Below, in pieces: positions 23,719 to 35,064 of a stretch of 64,000 nt of DNA. The first letter of the stretch is position 1, and each line of letters begins with the position of its first letter. A model generated the notes under the pieces. That model was not told the DNA's origin. It saw nothing but the letters and a program-made list of their open reading frames with translations, and ran no database searches. The DNA lies in assembly GCF_027595985.1 (NCBI RefSeq), contig NC_073305.1, positions 168,454,172-168,518,171 of the forward strand, written 5' to 3'. A program made the translations under genes and the position numbers. The stretch comes from Sorex araneus (taxonomy: Eukaryota > Chordata > Mammalia > Eulipotyphla > Soricidae).

Positions 23719-23880
23719 TAGGGGGCTGGAGCGGGTAGGGCATTTGCCTTGCACGCGGCCAACCCGGGTTCATTCCCAGCATCCCATATGGTCCCCTGAG
23801 CACCGCCAGGAGTAATTCCTGAGTGTAGAGCCAGGAGTAACTCCTGAGCATCGCCGGATGTGACCCAAAAAGCAAAAAAT
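23719..23880 (+). mobile_element. Shrew SINE, short form, with A-box deletion
   Basis: Near-consensus but reads GGGGGCTGGAGCGGGTAGGG, lacking the ~11 bases GATAGCACAGC that form the A-box region. The repeated flank AAAAAATAATATCT (just before the head and just after the A-tail) shows that it inserted by retroposition, so the deletion may predate or follow insertion. Confidence 0.93.
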
Positions 23881-24047
23881 AATAATAAAAAATAATATCT
23901 ATATCGGGTATTTAAAATATACTCTTAATGAAAATTTGTGCAAGAAAAATTATCAAAACTTAAAGACAAATAGATGAATCAAGTAAGGTTCTACAAAGGT
24001 AGAAATGTTAAAAGTAAACTTGCCTGTACAGAAACATAAAAATAAAC

Positions 24048-24215
24048 AGGAACCAGAGATATATAGTACAGCAGGTAAGTCCTTACAAACAGTCACCCTT
24101 TGTTCAATTCTTGACACTGGCTATGGTCCTCTGAGCATACCCAGGAGTGATTCCTGAACACAGAGTCAAGAGTAAACCCTCAACATAGCTAGTGTTGAGG
24201 AGCCCAAACTCTTAT
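24048..24215 (+). mobile_element. Shrew SINE, short form, old
   Basis: AACCAGAGATATATAGTACAGC head, TTGTTCAATTCTTGACACTG and GGTCCTCTGAGCATACCCAGG. Heavily substituted. Confidence 0.75.
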
Positions 24216-26160
24216 CCTCCAAAAACACATCAGGAAAAAAAAACTAAGAATAAAGCAGCATAAGCAACAATGAACAATTTTTTCCTTTTGAAAGGAAAAA
24301 AGTGAACATTCTAAATCCCAGGTTGTACTGTCAGATGTGGGTAAAGTTCTTCAAAGAATTGAAAATTTATGATTACATAAATTATTATACAAAACCTACA
24401 CTCTGATTCAAAGGTACAAATATTAACTGAATATGGATTCAAAAATATAGTATATAACCATATATTATACTAAATGTTAGATCAACCCTTGCCAAAAAAG
24501 AATCACCTGCACTGCTTATCAGAGCACCAACGTTTAGAATTATAATAAATAATTGAGTCACGGATATCTAACTTTAAGAACTTGCAGATGGTGAGAAAAT
24601 TAAAATACAATTACAATTATTTCAAGGCTCTACAAAATCAGTCAACTCTCGTCAACACTCGGAAATTGGAAATATGTGGGTAAATGGCTATTTTGGGTTT
24701 GGAAACACAAATAGAAACTGTCCTGCTGTTGACAACTTGATAATGAGGAAAGTGTTGAAATTTCACTGACTTTAGGGCTCAGCCAGCCAGAGCAGATGGC
24801 CCCCAATTTAAATACATCACCACAGAAAGGTCTGTGGAGTACAACAGAGGAAGCCTTTGTTATCAATGAGAAGTGGGGAGTATAATAAGAAGCATGAAAA
24901 ATAGAATGTAAAAGACTTGCCTGAGCTCTGCATGTCACTGGGCTCAGGGTCCGATGGTCTCACTAACTGTGACTATCTCCTCTCATCTTTGTGTCTCTCT
25001 GCTCACCACCAAAAAAAGATCATAGGATCCTACTAAAAGTTCCTCTGATCCACAGTTGAAGACATCATCGTTGTCATTGTGCAAATAAGGTAAGCACTAC
25101 CATACGGGCATGTAACTATGTGTCGTTTATAATCTCCTCCACCTAGAACATTGAATCATAACAGATACAGGACTATCTCCCAGAAGCCATGCACGCATCT
25201 TGATGCATCCCCTTAGTTACAGTGTGTTCCAAAGATTCCAGATTAAAGTGGAGGAATAAGTACTCAAAATCTATAAAACAATAATAGTTATTGTGATATT
25301 CTGAAGTTGTAAGGATTATGTAGCATCTCTCTAATTCACTGTGTAAGATTTCTTCTGAGGAGAAGGGCCAAGAAAATAAATTAAAAGAATTTAAGATTAA
25401 TGAGTGAAGGAGATTTGATTTATTGGAGTCAAGTATAACAACCTTTATTTAACAAGAAGGATTCAAATTGCAAAACTAATTAAGTGCAGATTGCAATTCA
25501 TCCTGTGTCTCTGGTTATATGAAAATAACAACTGAGCGCTTAGAATGCAAAGCAAACTTTCTTTTATGTGTTGGCAGCCATAAAAATCTCTCAGACAAAT
25601 ATATGACTCACATTTTATGAAAGTGTGGGTCATCCTGTATTCTTCAAAGTTTATTTTCATATTCCTGCTCCCCCCCTTGGTTATTCCTGCTGTATATTGT
25701 TTTATTTTTAAGCTGCCTTATTTTGGAACACAGAGATAAATCGGCTCTGAGTTGTCTGTAGGGATAATGTAGATTCTTCCCTTGAGTAAGGATGTCACTC
25801 TCCAGAAGAGTTGAGAAGTACATTCTGAGCACATTCTCCCACCCGCTAAGAGAAAAATGCTTCTCAAGATGCTACTCAGGGCTATTGACCAAAGAAGCAA
25901 GAATCTAGAATTGTCATCAGTCATTTCAGCCATTTCAGCGGTACCTGAGCTTCACTCAGGAGGCTTGAGAAAGAAGCAAACATGATATGGCATTTCCTCT
26001 TTCTACTGGCAAAGAGGGATAAAAAGCTTTTTGAAGTCTAGGGAGCACTAGAAGTTGGGCCAATATTCTGTTTCAATACTTTAGCAAATATTCAACCAAA
26101 ATATAATATCTGTTGGCACAAGTTTATCTAAGTAATGTTGACTAATCAAGATTCTGTATA
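24216..26160. other. NMBR intron 1 segment
   Basis: Mostly single-copy DNA. The 98-codon minus-strand open frame at 24642-24938 has no recognisable domain or splice context. 25463-25933 has several short frames, also unconvincing. Confidence 0.55.
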
Positions 26161-26330
26161 TTGAGGCTGGGGAGATAGTGTATTGGCAAAGAGATCACTT
26201 TGCCTACTACCAGCCAGGTGCAATTCCCAGCACCACATGTGGTTCCCTGAGCACCAACAGAAAAGACCTCTGAGCACAGGACCAGAAATAAGCCCTGAGC
26301 ACAGCCAGGTGTGAGTGACCTCAAAACAAA
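26161..26330 (+). mobile_element. Shrew SINE, short form, old
   Basis: GAGGCTGGGGAGATAGTGTA head, GTGCAATTCCCAGCACC, CCTGAGCACAGCCAGGTGTGA and an A-rich tail. Confidence 0.8.
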
Positions 26331-27344
26331 AGTAAATAAAACAAACAAGAAAAAAACATACCCCAAATCCAGATTCTGTATAAAAATCTCCATAGAGAAT
26401 TAATTCTGAGAATTCTAATGAACAAAAAGTTTAAAATTATGAAACATTTTTAAAAATTTAAATATTACAAAAGTAAAATTGTGAAACATTAATACTTTAA
26501 TCATGATTAATCAGATACGATAATACCATTTTTACATTTAATTTAATATTGACCATGTAGCATCAGAAAAAATTACCTGAGGACATTATATTAATTTTAA
26601 TTGTATTCCTTTACAGATCTTTAAAAATAAATTTGTAACTCAGTTGTGGCTATCACTTATAGAAGGACAATATGGATTGATGTTTAGTTCTGTATTTATA
26701 AGCAATAAGCTATACAAATATCATAGATTACTACTAGGGATTTATAGGAATTTTCCCTATGAAGAAAAAAAAGAAGAATATTCCATTTCTAAAAATAATT
26801 AGCAATTGTATTATGAGCTTTTAATGATAAAAACTTTTGAAATTTAAGTTTAGAAGTACTTAGTCACTAAGTGACTAAGTACACTTAGTCAGGGTGGCTA
26901 CAATGTCAGCCAGAAGCAGTGAAGCACCACTTAGGACTATCACTACACATATCCCAAGAGGGGGAGTAAGAATGTGTGTATATGTATATGTAAAACTGTT
27001 ATAAGTATGATACAACAGAGAATATGCACGTGTTCTTAAATCACCTATTTATTGTAAGCCAACACAAAAAGAAGAATATTTGCAAAAGAGTAACAAAAGA
27101 AATCCATGGAGAGTCAAGTGCAAATCAACAAATCACACTACCATCATTTCAGACCAGGCTGTCGCCTCCTGTTCTGGGTTTTCTATGCTTCTGAGGCATA
27201 TCTACTGTGGACACAATGACTAAATTTTGTGTGCCACAACTACTAAATTTTGAACACAATGTTTCCCTTTGCATTCTTGTCTTTAATGTCATGAATTGAC
27301 ATGTGTGATCAATCATATACGTTTGCTCCTATTTGAATGAATTA
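26331..27344. other. NMBR intron 1 segment
   Basis: AT-rich intronic DNA containing the 27-bp palindrome listed separately. No other signature was recognised. Confidence 0.6.
26856..26882. repeat. 27-bp perfect palindrome (13-bp arms, 1-bp centre)
   Basis: GTACTTAGTCACT, a central A, then the exact reverse complement. A further ACTTAGTC copy follows at 26883-26890. It can form a cruciform or hairpin. The TTAGTCA halves resemble AP-1 half-sites, but binding is not implied. Confidence 0.9.
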
Positions 27345-27462
27345 CTCTCTTGGAGGTGCTCATAGCTCAGTGGCTACCAATGACCACAACTAGGATCAAA
27401 CCCAGGGTCTCTCACATGAGCAAAGCATGTGCTTTACTACTGAGCCATAGCTCAGATTCTTC
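27345..27462 (-). mobile_element. tRNA-derived SINE of a different type, old
   Basis: On the minus strand GAGCTATGGCTCAGTAGTAAAG and a B-box-like GGGTTTGATCCT. This is closer to the generic tRNA/ID-like head than to the shrew short form. The body beyond the tRNA part is not recognised. Confidence 0.5.
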
Positions 27463-27544
27463 TTTCTATCTTTTGATCTTATCTTTTTAAACTTTAGAAT
27501 GCATTAAATTTTTTGTGTTTTTTTTTTGTTGTTGTTGTTATTGT

Positions 27545-27708
27545 TTTGATTAGGAGGCCACACCCAATGATGCTTAGGAGTCACTCCTTGCTCCATGCTC
27601 AGGGATCACTCTTGGTGGTACTCAAGGACTATATGGGATCCTGAGATTGAACCCAGTCAGCAGCATGCAAGGCAAGGGCCAAACCCACTCCACTATCTCT
27701 CCAACATC
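27545..27708 (-). mobile_element. Shrew SINE, short form, diverged
   Basis: Reversed: GGAGGCCACACCCAATGATGC, GATTGAACCCAGTCAGCAGCA, CCACTATCTCTCCAAC. Confidence 0.85.
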
Positions 27709-28154
27709 TGTGTGCATTGTTTTTACCTCTCCAGTCTGCCACTAAATAAGGAAGAAAGTAACGTATCTAGGAAAGCAATGACGTGATATAATTTGATGAA
27801 GAGTGCAGGCTTTGAATTGAGTTCTTGAAAATGTTCATGAATTTCAGCTTTAGCTTTTATCTATCCTAAGATGACAATAATGCAAACAGAATCTACTTTA
27901 TATGTTGTAAGAGCAAACTCAGCCAAAAAAAATATAGCACAGTGTGAAGTAGAAATTATCTGTACTTGTTTCAAATCTACAGAACTCAAAATACTTGTTG
28001 ACCCAGGCATGAAGAGATAAAGTAGTTAAAAGCATTTGATTATCATGTTCTAGATGAAATAGAAGCGTAAACTCAATAAAACAAAATATTCACAAATCAT
28101 TTTAAACAAATATTGGAGTACATTGTATAACTTCACCACCAGTGATTCCTGTTC
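27709..28154. other. NMBR intron 1 segment
   Basis: No recognised repeat or exon. Confidence 0.6.
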
Positions 28155-28170
28155 CTTGATTTATATTTCT

Positions 28171-28315
28171 TTTTTGAAAAAAAAAATTATTAGTAAATCA
28201 CTGTGGAGTACAGTTATTAACTTATGAACTTTCATGTTTGTATTTGGTTTACATCCCTCCACCAGTGCCCATTCTCCTCCATCAATTTTCCCAGTACACC
28301 TCTTACCACCCCCAG
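28171..28315 (-). mobile_element. Short L1 3' UTR insertion with perfect target-site duplication
   Basis: Only the last ~145 bp of L1 (reversed TAGTAAATCACTGTGGAG.. CATCCCTCCACCAGTGCCC) are present. It is flanked by a perfect 16-bp repeat CTTGATTTATATTTCT at 28155-28170 and 28316-28331. This is a severely 5'-truncated insertion. Confidence 0.95.
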
Positions 28316-28331
28316 CTTGATTTATATTTCT

Positions 28332-29640
28332 AAAATACACATTGATAACCCAGGGTATCAATAGCCTTTTTATCTTTCAAAAACACACACAGTAAAGAGT
28401 AGCCTCAAGAAGCATCAGCTACCTTTCTTTATCTTTATTATTAGAATATCCATGCCATACTTACTAAGTGCATGACACACATTTTATTCCCTCTTATGCC
28501 CCTTCAAACTCAGTAAATTCATAGGGAATACCATTTTTTTCTGACCTTGGTTGGAGTTAATGTACCTGAGTATCTCCATAATAGGAGAATGAGGAAATTG
28601 GTGTGAAATAAATCCAAGTCCTGGATCTTGCAACAAATGTAACATTTTTTAATGAATGGATAATGATAGTAATTTCAACTATTGTACTTGATAGCCATTC
28701 ATTAAGTTTTATTCTAATCATTAAGTAGGTGTCTTTAACTTTCCAAATTAAAAGGATGCTACAAAAAAAAAAAGCAACTGAACTAAAAAGGCATTTTAAT
28801 AATGGCACTGAAAAGGGTAAAAACCAAGGTAATAGACATTCTTATTAAAAAATAAGAATGGTATCATATAAACAAAATAAGATTATTTTTAAAGGCACTT
28901 AATATTTTAAGAATATGATTTTAGACAAAAATATTATACAAGCTAAAAAGTCAATAGTACTAGTACTCAGCATAAAAGATAGTAGCTCTCAACTTCCCAC
29001 TAAATGTCTTTATTCAAGTAAGAATAAGCATTAACTCTTAAATACCAAAGTGGTTAAGGATATTATTGCCAACAGCAGAAACTTTAGATGGATTTATTTC
29101 TCATTAATAACTTAATACATAAGTTACTAATTTTACCCTATCTTAGGTAGAATATTACCTTAACATTCCAAATGAAACTGATTGTCTAAATAGCTTAAGT
29201 CAACATCTCACCCCAAGGTAATTAGAATATAACTCCAAAGAATGAAGCCAAATTTCCTTTTTGCACATATTCCTTTCCAGATATTTGCCTTCCTGCATCT
29301 AAATGCTCTCAGTATAATTTAGGGGGGGGGTCTGTGGCACCAAACCTGGCTTGAAGTTATTTCCCCGAGTTCTACCTTGGCGACATCTATTCCCTGAGTT
29401 TCAAGATTCTCATCAAAAAGATGATACAAATAGTTGATGCGACAGGTTGTATAATGGTCACTTCCCTTAATGTATGTGAAAGGCAGACTTGAAATCAAAA
29501 ACGCATTTGATGACTTTATTTTAAGTCTTAAAATTTGGAACCTACATTTGTATTTGGTGGGTGGCCAGGGGAAGGGAATAAAACCCAATTAGTTGAGGCA
29601 TTAAAAGTAAAAGAATGTGTGAAGTCATTTGCCTGAAGGA
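28332..29640. other. NMBR intron 1 segment
   Basis: AT-rich intronic DNA. A G8-type run lies near 29324. No exon or repeat was recognised. Confidence 0.6.
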
Positions 29641-29642
29641 TA

Positions 29643-29795
29643 TCTACTCCTGGCTCTGGACACTGAACACAGGAACTACTCCTGGAGGGACAAGGTGGGG
29701 AGGAGAGGTCAGTGACCATACCGGGGTGTCAAGGATCTAACCCAGAGCTATATGCAAGGCACACAGCCTACACTGTGTACTATCTGCCTTCTTGT
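29643..29795 (-). mobile_element. Shrew SINE, short form, degenerate
   Basis: Reversed traces: ACTACTCCTGGAGGGAC, GGATCTAACCCAGAGC, ATGCAAGGCACACAGCC. Confidence 0.6.
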
Positions 29796-30239
29796 CTTCT
29801 ACTGTCAAACAAAGGAGGTTGGTTAATAAGTGTAAATGATCTTTCCCCTTATCTGGACAAAAGTCAAATTCACTCTTTCCCCTAATATTAAAGCAGATAT
29901 TCTTACCTGCTGAACTCTTGAACTACTGAATAAGGAAAGAGCCTGTTGAACTACTGAATAAGAGCACTTCTAAGGATGTTTACAGGTAAATGGATAATTA
30001 AAGATTCTCATGGTGTGTAGCAAAGGAAGTAGACTCAGGTGCGTTGTTTTAAAACAACTTTTAAACTAATGCAATGGTAAGGACGCTTAAAAATCCGTGC
30101 TTTCTCCAATTTCTGCAAGCTCCCCACTTCAGTCACTTTGGATTCCTGTTACTCTGACACCCGGATTCCAGCTCTCTCCCCTTCCTTCCTCTCCCATCGT
30201 TCAGTCCCGGGGAATCCTTTGCGGGTCCCTCCACCCCTC

Positions 30240-30860
30240 TCCTTCCCCCAAGCCGCCGCACCTACGCCCTTACCTGTCCGCGCTGAGCGCGGTGAGCGTG
30301 AACACCGAAACCCCCACGGACGTAAGCTGGATGACGGGGATGAGTTTGCAGCCCACCTTCCCGAACATCCACTCGTCGAAAAAGTAGCGCGAGGCATCCA
30401 CCGGCACGCAGGTGAGCAGCAGCAGCACGTCCCCGGCGGCCAGGTTCGAGATGAAGATGTTGGGGACGCTCCTCATGGCGCTGTTGGTGATGAAGATCTT
30501 CACCAGCAGGACGTTGCCCAGCAAGCCCACCGTGACGATGAGCAGGTAGAGGGACGGGATCACGCAGCGGATCACCAACTCGGCGGGGGTCCCGTAGGCG
30601 GGAGGCGAGAGGTCCTTGGCGTGAGCCCCCGGGTCAGGAGCGCTGAGATTTGCGCCCAGGGCCTCGGAGAGATTGGAAAAGGATTTGGGGGGCATGTTCT
30701 CTTCTGCGGGGGAGCCTGCAGGAGTTTGTTTGCCCGCACCCGGCGTTCGGAGGAGTCCAGCGCGCGCCCTTGATTGACACTTGATCTGTTTCCCCAGCGC
30801 ACCCACAAGTTGACTGCGGGGAGCGCGCTCCACTGCCCGCTCCCAGATTACCGGGTCTGT
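30240..30860 (-). promoter_or_regulatory. NMBR: CpG-rich block over NMBR exon 1 and 5' leader
   Basis: CpG is frequent here (GCGCGCGCCC, CCGGCGTTCGG, GGGGAGCGCGCTCC and many within exon 1) against a CpG-poor background, which fits a CpG-island-type promoter. The transcript start cannot be placed from sequence. An AP-1 consensus TGAGTCA lies upstream at 31456-31462 and an (AAC)n run at 30900-30933. Confidence 0.6.
30274..30695 (-). CDS. NMBR: NMBR exon 1: neuromedin B receptor (bombesin receptor 1), N-terminus to TM3
   Basis: First of three exons of a 390-residue class A G-protein-coupled receptor, the length I recall for human NMBR. It binds neuromedin B at the cell surface and signals through Gq to phospholipase C. 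This exon encodes residues 1-140 and two bases of codon 141: sequons NLS at 8 and 16, TM1 with N61, TM2 with D89 in NLAAGD, C116 for the conserved disulphide, and TM3 up to the split D-R-Y (140-142). The NSAMRSVPNIFISNLAAGD and CVPVDASRYF segments identify the bombesin-receptor family and the rest fits NMBR rather than GRPR or BRS3. ATG at 30695 is chosen because MPPKSFSNLS aligns with the known N-terminus. An in-frame ATG at 30833 would add 46 unrelated residues. The donor is GGACAG|GTAAGG at 30274. Intron 1 is 8993 bp and intron 2 is 2519 bp. Confidence 0.97.
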
Positions 30861-31599
30861 CTGGCCGACAGCGCCCTAAAAAACAAGGGCAACAATGAAC
30901 AACACAACAACAGCAGCAACAACAACAACAACAAGACAGAGCAGTTGTCCCTTTGTTCCTGTCTTCAATGGTTCGCTCTCCTCGTAGAGAGCTAACATTG
31001 CAGAGCGCTTTTGCAGTTAAAGATCTCTCCCGGTGGGATTAATCAAACTATCTGTTCCACTGCTCCCTGGGTTGAAAGAAAATCCTCAGTGCCCCCACCG
31101 ACCTGCAGCTGAGAACTGGAAGCAGGAAAGGAGTAGCTGGCTCTGGGCTCTTGCCCCCTGCTCTGCTCTGAACCAGTTTCCACAGTTGCTGCTGCCTTGT
31201 GTGCAACTCACAACTAAGGATGAGTTCTCCCTCCCTCCCTCTCTCCTCCTCCCTCCACACACAACCCCTCTCTCTCAGCACTCCCTCTCTTTCTCTGCAT
31301 CAATGCTATTCCCTCCTCCAAGCGAAGTCCCTCAGGGACTAGGAACTAGGAACTGAACTGGTTAGTCCCTGATCCTGTGGCAATGCATTCAGAAAAAAAA
31401 AAACAAGTGACAAAAGAGGAGGTAGATGAATGGAATTTCCTGCCAGAGCTTCCCCTGAGTCACTTGACTTATCAGAAATATGTATACTATTCCAAAAAGG
31501 GACCATATGATATTTAAGATTTATTTTGTTGAGTGTAGCATGTGTAAAATACACAATCGATAAGGGTACACCTCAACCCAACTGCCCATCAGAACCTTT
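30861..31599. other. Upstream region of NMBR
   Basis: Moderately GC-rich to about 31300 with a CT-rich stretch (31225-31300), then AT-rich. It may hold the 5' UTR and proximal promoter. The open frames here lack resemblance to any protein. Confidence 0.5.
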
Positions 31600-31800
31600 T
31601 TTCATCATCCCCTACAATAACCAGTATTCATTCTGCATTGTTCAGTCTAAGATTATTCTGCTTTTGAAGATTGTATGAATGGAATGGTCCAGAATGTGCT
31701 TTTGTGTCCATTCTCTTTCACTAGACATCAGTCTGTGAGGTCCGCCCATCTGTTGTGTTTTCCATTGTTGTATAGTATTCCAAGTCTAGTACACCACTAT
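31600..31800 (-). mobile_element. Old L1 3' fragment
   Basis: The reversed old L1 ORF2-end signature TGTATAGTATTCCA at its right end, and TCTTTCACTAGACATCAGTCTG, are recognisable. Diverged. Confidence 0.55.
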
Positions 31801-32077
31801 TTTTTAAGCAAAACAAGTTTATTGGGAAAATAAAGGGAGGAAGGAGAGAGGTAGATTTAGACACATACTCAAGATTGTCCAGAATGGAAACATGTCAGTA
31901 CACCCTTATCTATGTGTTTCTTCTAAGAAACATCATTCCTTATTATTTTTAATAATTTAAATCATCTAAATAATGTTTCCATAAATGTAGTGAATATCTT
32001 CTGGAGCACATTTGATTTATTGCAGATGTAGATTTGCTCTAATGACGTTTATTCAAGCTTAGCAAAAAAATGACAAA

Positions 32078-32226
32078 TCTACTTGGTTTTGTTTGGGGCT
32101 ATACCTGGCTATGCACTAAAGAAACACTCCTGGCAGGGCTCAGGGGACCACATTTGATGCTGGGGATCGAATCCAGGTCAGAGTGTGCAAGGTTAGTGCC
32201 TTGCCCTCAGTACTATAACTCCAGCC
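32078..32226 (-). mobile_element. Shrew SINE, short form, diverged
   Basis: Reversed: GGGGCTATACCTGGCTATGC, GGGATCGAATCCAGGTCAG, ACTATAACTCCAGCCC. Confidence 0.88.
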
Positions 32227-32824
32227 CAAAGAAAATTTACAAATTTTCAAACTGAATTGCAAATTTTATTTTCTTTTGAAATCTTGACTGTATCTCTTAG
32301 GACTGATCATACACATTCTTATAAGTGAGTAATGTCAATATATATACTCAAAATACAACAGATGCAATGTTTTAAATAGGACAGAATAAATTCTCGAGCT
32401 AATTCATCTGAGTCTAATATAAACTTCTCAAAAGTGGTTTTGTTTGCAGTTAGTCAAGTAGCACTTTTTTTCCCTTTAGGTATAATATTTAGCTAGATCT
32501 TTATTATTACTAAAATTGTATGATAACAGACAAATTACTCAAGTAGTCCCTACAATAGGTTGAAATTTAAATTCAAGCAATTTTTTCAGATATTTCTGAC
32601 CAAAATTATTTGAATTATTTCAAAAAGATAAGGTAAGTATTTGCATTGTGATTATCTTTATGTAATGTGACTTAATTACAAATCTTCTTTGTATTCTTCT
32701 TGGATTTGTTATTAAAACGAACTGCTACTAAGTTGAAGTTGGAAATGAGCAAAACTAAGCATAAACAAATCTTTGTACTCAAACTTCAAAACAGATGTTA
32801 CAGCAGATGAAACTTTAAACAGGA
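32227..32824. other. Intergenic, no gene seen
   Basis: AT-rich. No repeat or coding signature was recognised. Confidence 0.6.
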
Positions 32825-32990
32825 TGGAAAGAAGAAAGGGGTCTGATGGGTGGTGGTGAAGGATATTGGTACTTTAGTGATGGATTCAATATGATAATAT
32901 ATATTCGAATGAGGTGGCCACTTGTACCCCTAAGATATACACAGTCTTGCAAACCAGTGTTTCCTTAATAAAAATCAAAATAGACTTAGC
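32825..32990 (+). mobile_element. L1 3' UTR end
   Basis: GGTGGTGAAGGATATTGGTAC and a TAATAAAAATCAAAAT end match the plus-oriented L1 3' UTR pattern. Confidence 0.55.
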
Positions 32991-33204
32991 TATATTCACA
33001 TTTCACGCACTTATATTCACCATTTTCACGCACATATATTTTTATCTTCTGGGTTTGGAAATTTTTATCTTCAGAGTTACTTATGTTTTCTTAATTAACA
33101 TCTACTCTCATTATGCAAAGTAAACTAACTACTAAAGTAACTTAATTCATGAACTCTTTCAAGCTGCAACCATCCCATTTTATCTTTTAATATAAAAATA
33201 TATT

Positions 33205-33407
33205 GTGCTAGGGAGAAGACAGTTGGGGTAGAGAAGGGGCAAAGATATGACAAAGATAGTTGAAAATGATCAGTCTGAATAAGAATTGTGTGTTGAAAAT
33301 AGGTAAAGGGACAAACATGATTAACTCTCAGGATCTGTATTGCAAACCATAATGTCCAAAGGGGAAGGGAAGATACGTATGTATGTATGTATGTGGATAT
33401 ATATATA

Positions 33408-33466
<59 letters not shown>

Positions 33467-33680
33467 GGGACGGGGGAGGGTATAGAGAGCAAGAGAGGAG
33501 AGAGAGAGGAGGAAAGTGCCTGCCATATAGACAGGATGTGGGGGAGTATAGGGAAAGGGAAACTGGGGACACTGCTGGTGGAAAGTTTACACACCAACTT
33601 TGGAACTCTGTATAACTGAAACCTGACCATGAACAGTTTTGTGACTCTGTATCTCAGGATGATTCAATTAAAACTCAATT
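33205..33680 (+). mobile_element. L1 3' UTR with expanded GA tract
   Basis: Contains TTGCAAACCATAATGTCCAA, then ATGT/TA repeats and a pure (GA)n run (33413-33463), GTGCCTGCCATATAGACAGG, and the terminal GATTCAATTAAAACTCAATT. The GA run sits where other L1 copies here have a short GA stretch. Confidence 0.88.
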
Positions 33681-33879
33681 AAATTATTAAATAAAGTATA
33701 GTTTAAGTATCATATGAACTTCTGTATTCTCTTCTAATGTGTGTATGACACCAAGTATTTAAATGGTAAAAATATTCAGTGTAAGAACTATATTAATAAA
33801 TGTAAAAATAGCCTAGCTTGGCAGAAAAATAGAGAATTTCAAATGTGGGGATTTTTTTTTCTATTCCATATATTCTTGT

Positions 33880-34025
33880 GTTGGGGATAGTAAAAAATAC
33901 ATCCTGCAAGTGCTTGCTTTGTACCTTGCCAGCCCATGTTTGATCCCCAGCACCATGTAAGGTACACCAGGACTCATCAGAAGTGATTACTAGGAACAGA
34001 GTCAGGAGTATGCCATGATATATAG
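33880..34025 (+). mobile_element. Shrew SINE, short form, degenerate
   Basis: TGCTTGCTTTGTACCTTGCC, GTTTGATCCCCAGCACC and GAGTCAGGAGTATGCC are still recognisable. Confidence 0.65.
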
Positions 34026-34455
34026 CTAGTAACCATTTGTATAAAATCATATATAACATAACTATACCTCTACAAAAATGAGATTTTTCACTCTAATATA
34101 TATGTCCTATATTATATACTAGGTTTCTTAGAGACATTCTAATTCAATGTCATAGTCTGTGAGTCTTAATTTTACATATATGACCATCAAAGCAAATAAT
34201 GACAAGATAGCTTGCTAATTTCAAAAGATTTTAGTAAAACCTCATTTTTGTATCTTATTGTTCCCAAACAATATTTTTCTGGAGAAATTATTCAAGATAT
34301 AATTTTAATAATAAACTATAGCATTCCTCCTCTCCTAGCAGTAGTTTTACTTTCTACAATTCTAATTATCATAATCAATCTTCAAAATATTGTTCAATGA
34401 ATATCGCATAACTCAGTATAATACATTATCATAATTATTTTGTTATTATTATTAT
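34026..34455. other. Intergenic, no gene seen
   Basis: AT-rich filler between SINEs. Confidence 0.6.
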
Positions 34456-34620
34456 TGGGGGTGGGCAACACTTTTTAGTTCTTAGGACTACTCTCTCTGT
34501 GCTCAGGGATCACTCCTGGTCATATTCAAGAGATTATATGGGGTGGTGAGGATTGAACCCAGGTCAGTCACGTGCAAGGCAAGTAAGTCACCCTACCCAC
34601 TGTACTAGCTCTCTGTCCCT
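34456..34620 (-). mobile_element. Shrew SINE, short form, diverged
   Basis: Reversed: TGTGCTCAGGGATCACTCCTG, GGATTGAACCCAGGTCAGTC, ACTAGCTCTCTGTCCC. Confidence 0.82.
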
Positions 34621-35062
34621 TACTGGATACGACTGTCAATTTGTATTTTTGTGTTTATTTTATAAATTAAACTATTAATTTATAAAGAATGACTATTATA
34701 CTAAATGTTTTTAAAATATATTACATGTTTCATTGCCCTAAGTGAACATAAGCTGTTCACAACTACATATAAATCCGTTCTGTAATTTCAAATTCATGCA
34801 AATAAGCCAGAAGTTATAACCGACAATTAGGACATAAATAAGTCCATTGAAGCTCAGCCAATAATAACTGATATAATAGAGTAAGTAGAAAATGACAGTA
34901 AAATATTACTGGAATCTCATTCTAAGTGTTTTATGGAGGTATAAAAGGTCCTATATTAAATTTAGAAAAGAATAACACATTATAATTAAAAAGATTTTAA
35001 GAAGATCAAACACTACAGAAGAAAACATTAATAAATTTGAAAATTTAGTAAAAAAAATTACC
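34621..35062. other. Intergenic, no gene seen
   Basis: AT-rich. No signature was recognised. Confidence 0.6.
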
Positions 35063-35064
35063 TA

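Noticed and set aside
24642..24938. 98-codon minus-strand frame in NMBR intron 1 as an extra exon
   Set aside because: No NMBR isoform known to me has such an exon, and there are no convincing flanking splice sites and no family resemblance.
30138..30773. 211-codon plus-strand frame across NMBR exon 1
   Set aside because: Antisense shadow of the GC-rich exon. The minus strand encodes a clear GPCR.
30696..30833. Alternative upstream NMBR start (in-frame ATG at 30833)
   Set aside because: The added 46 residues show no signal peptide or resemblance to the receptor family, and the ATG at 30695 matches the known N-terminus.
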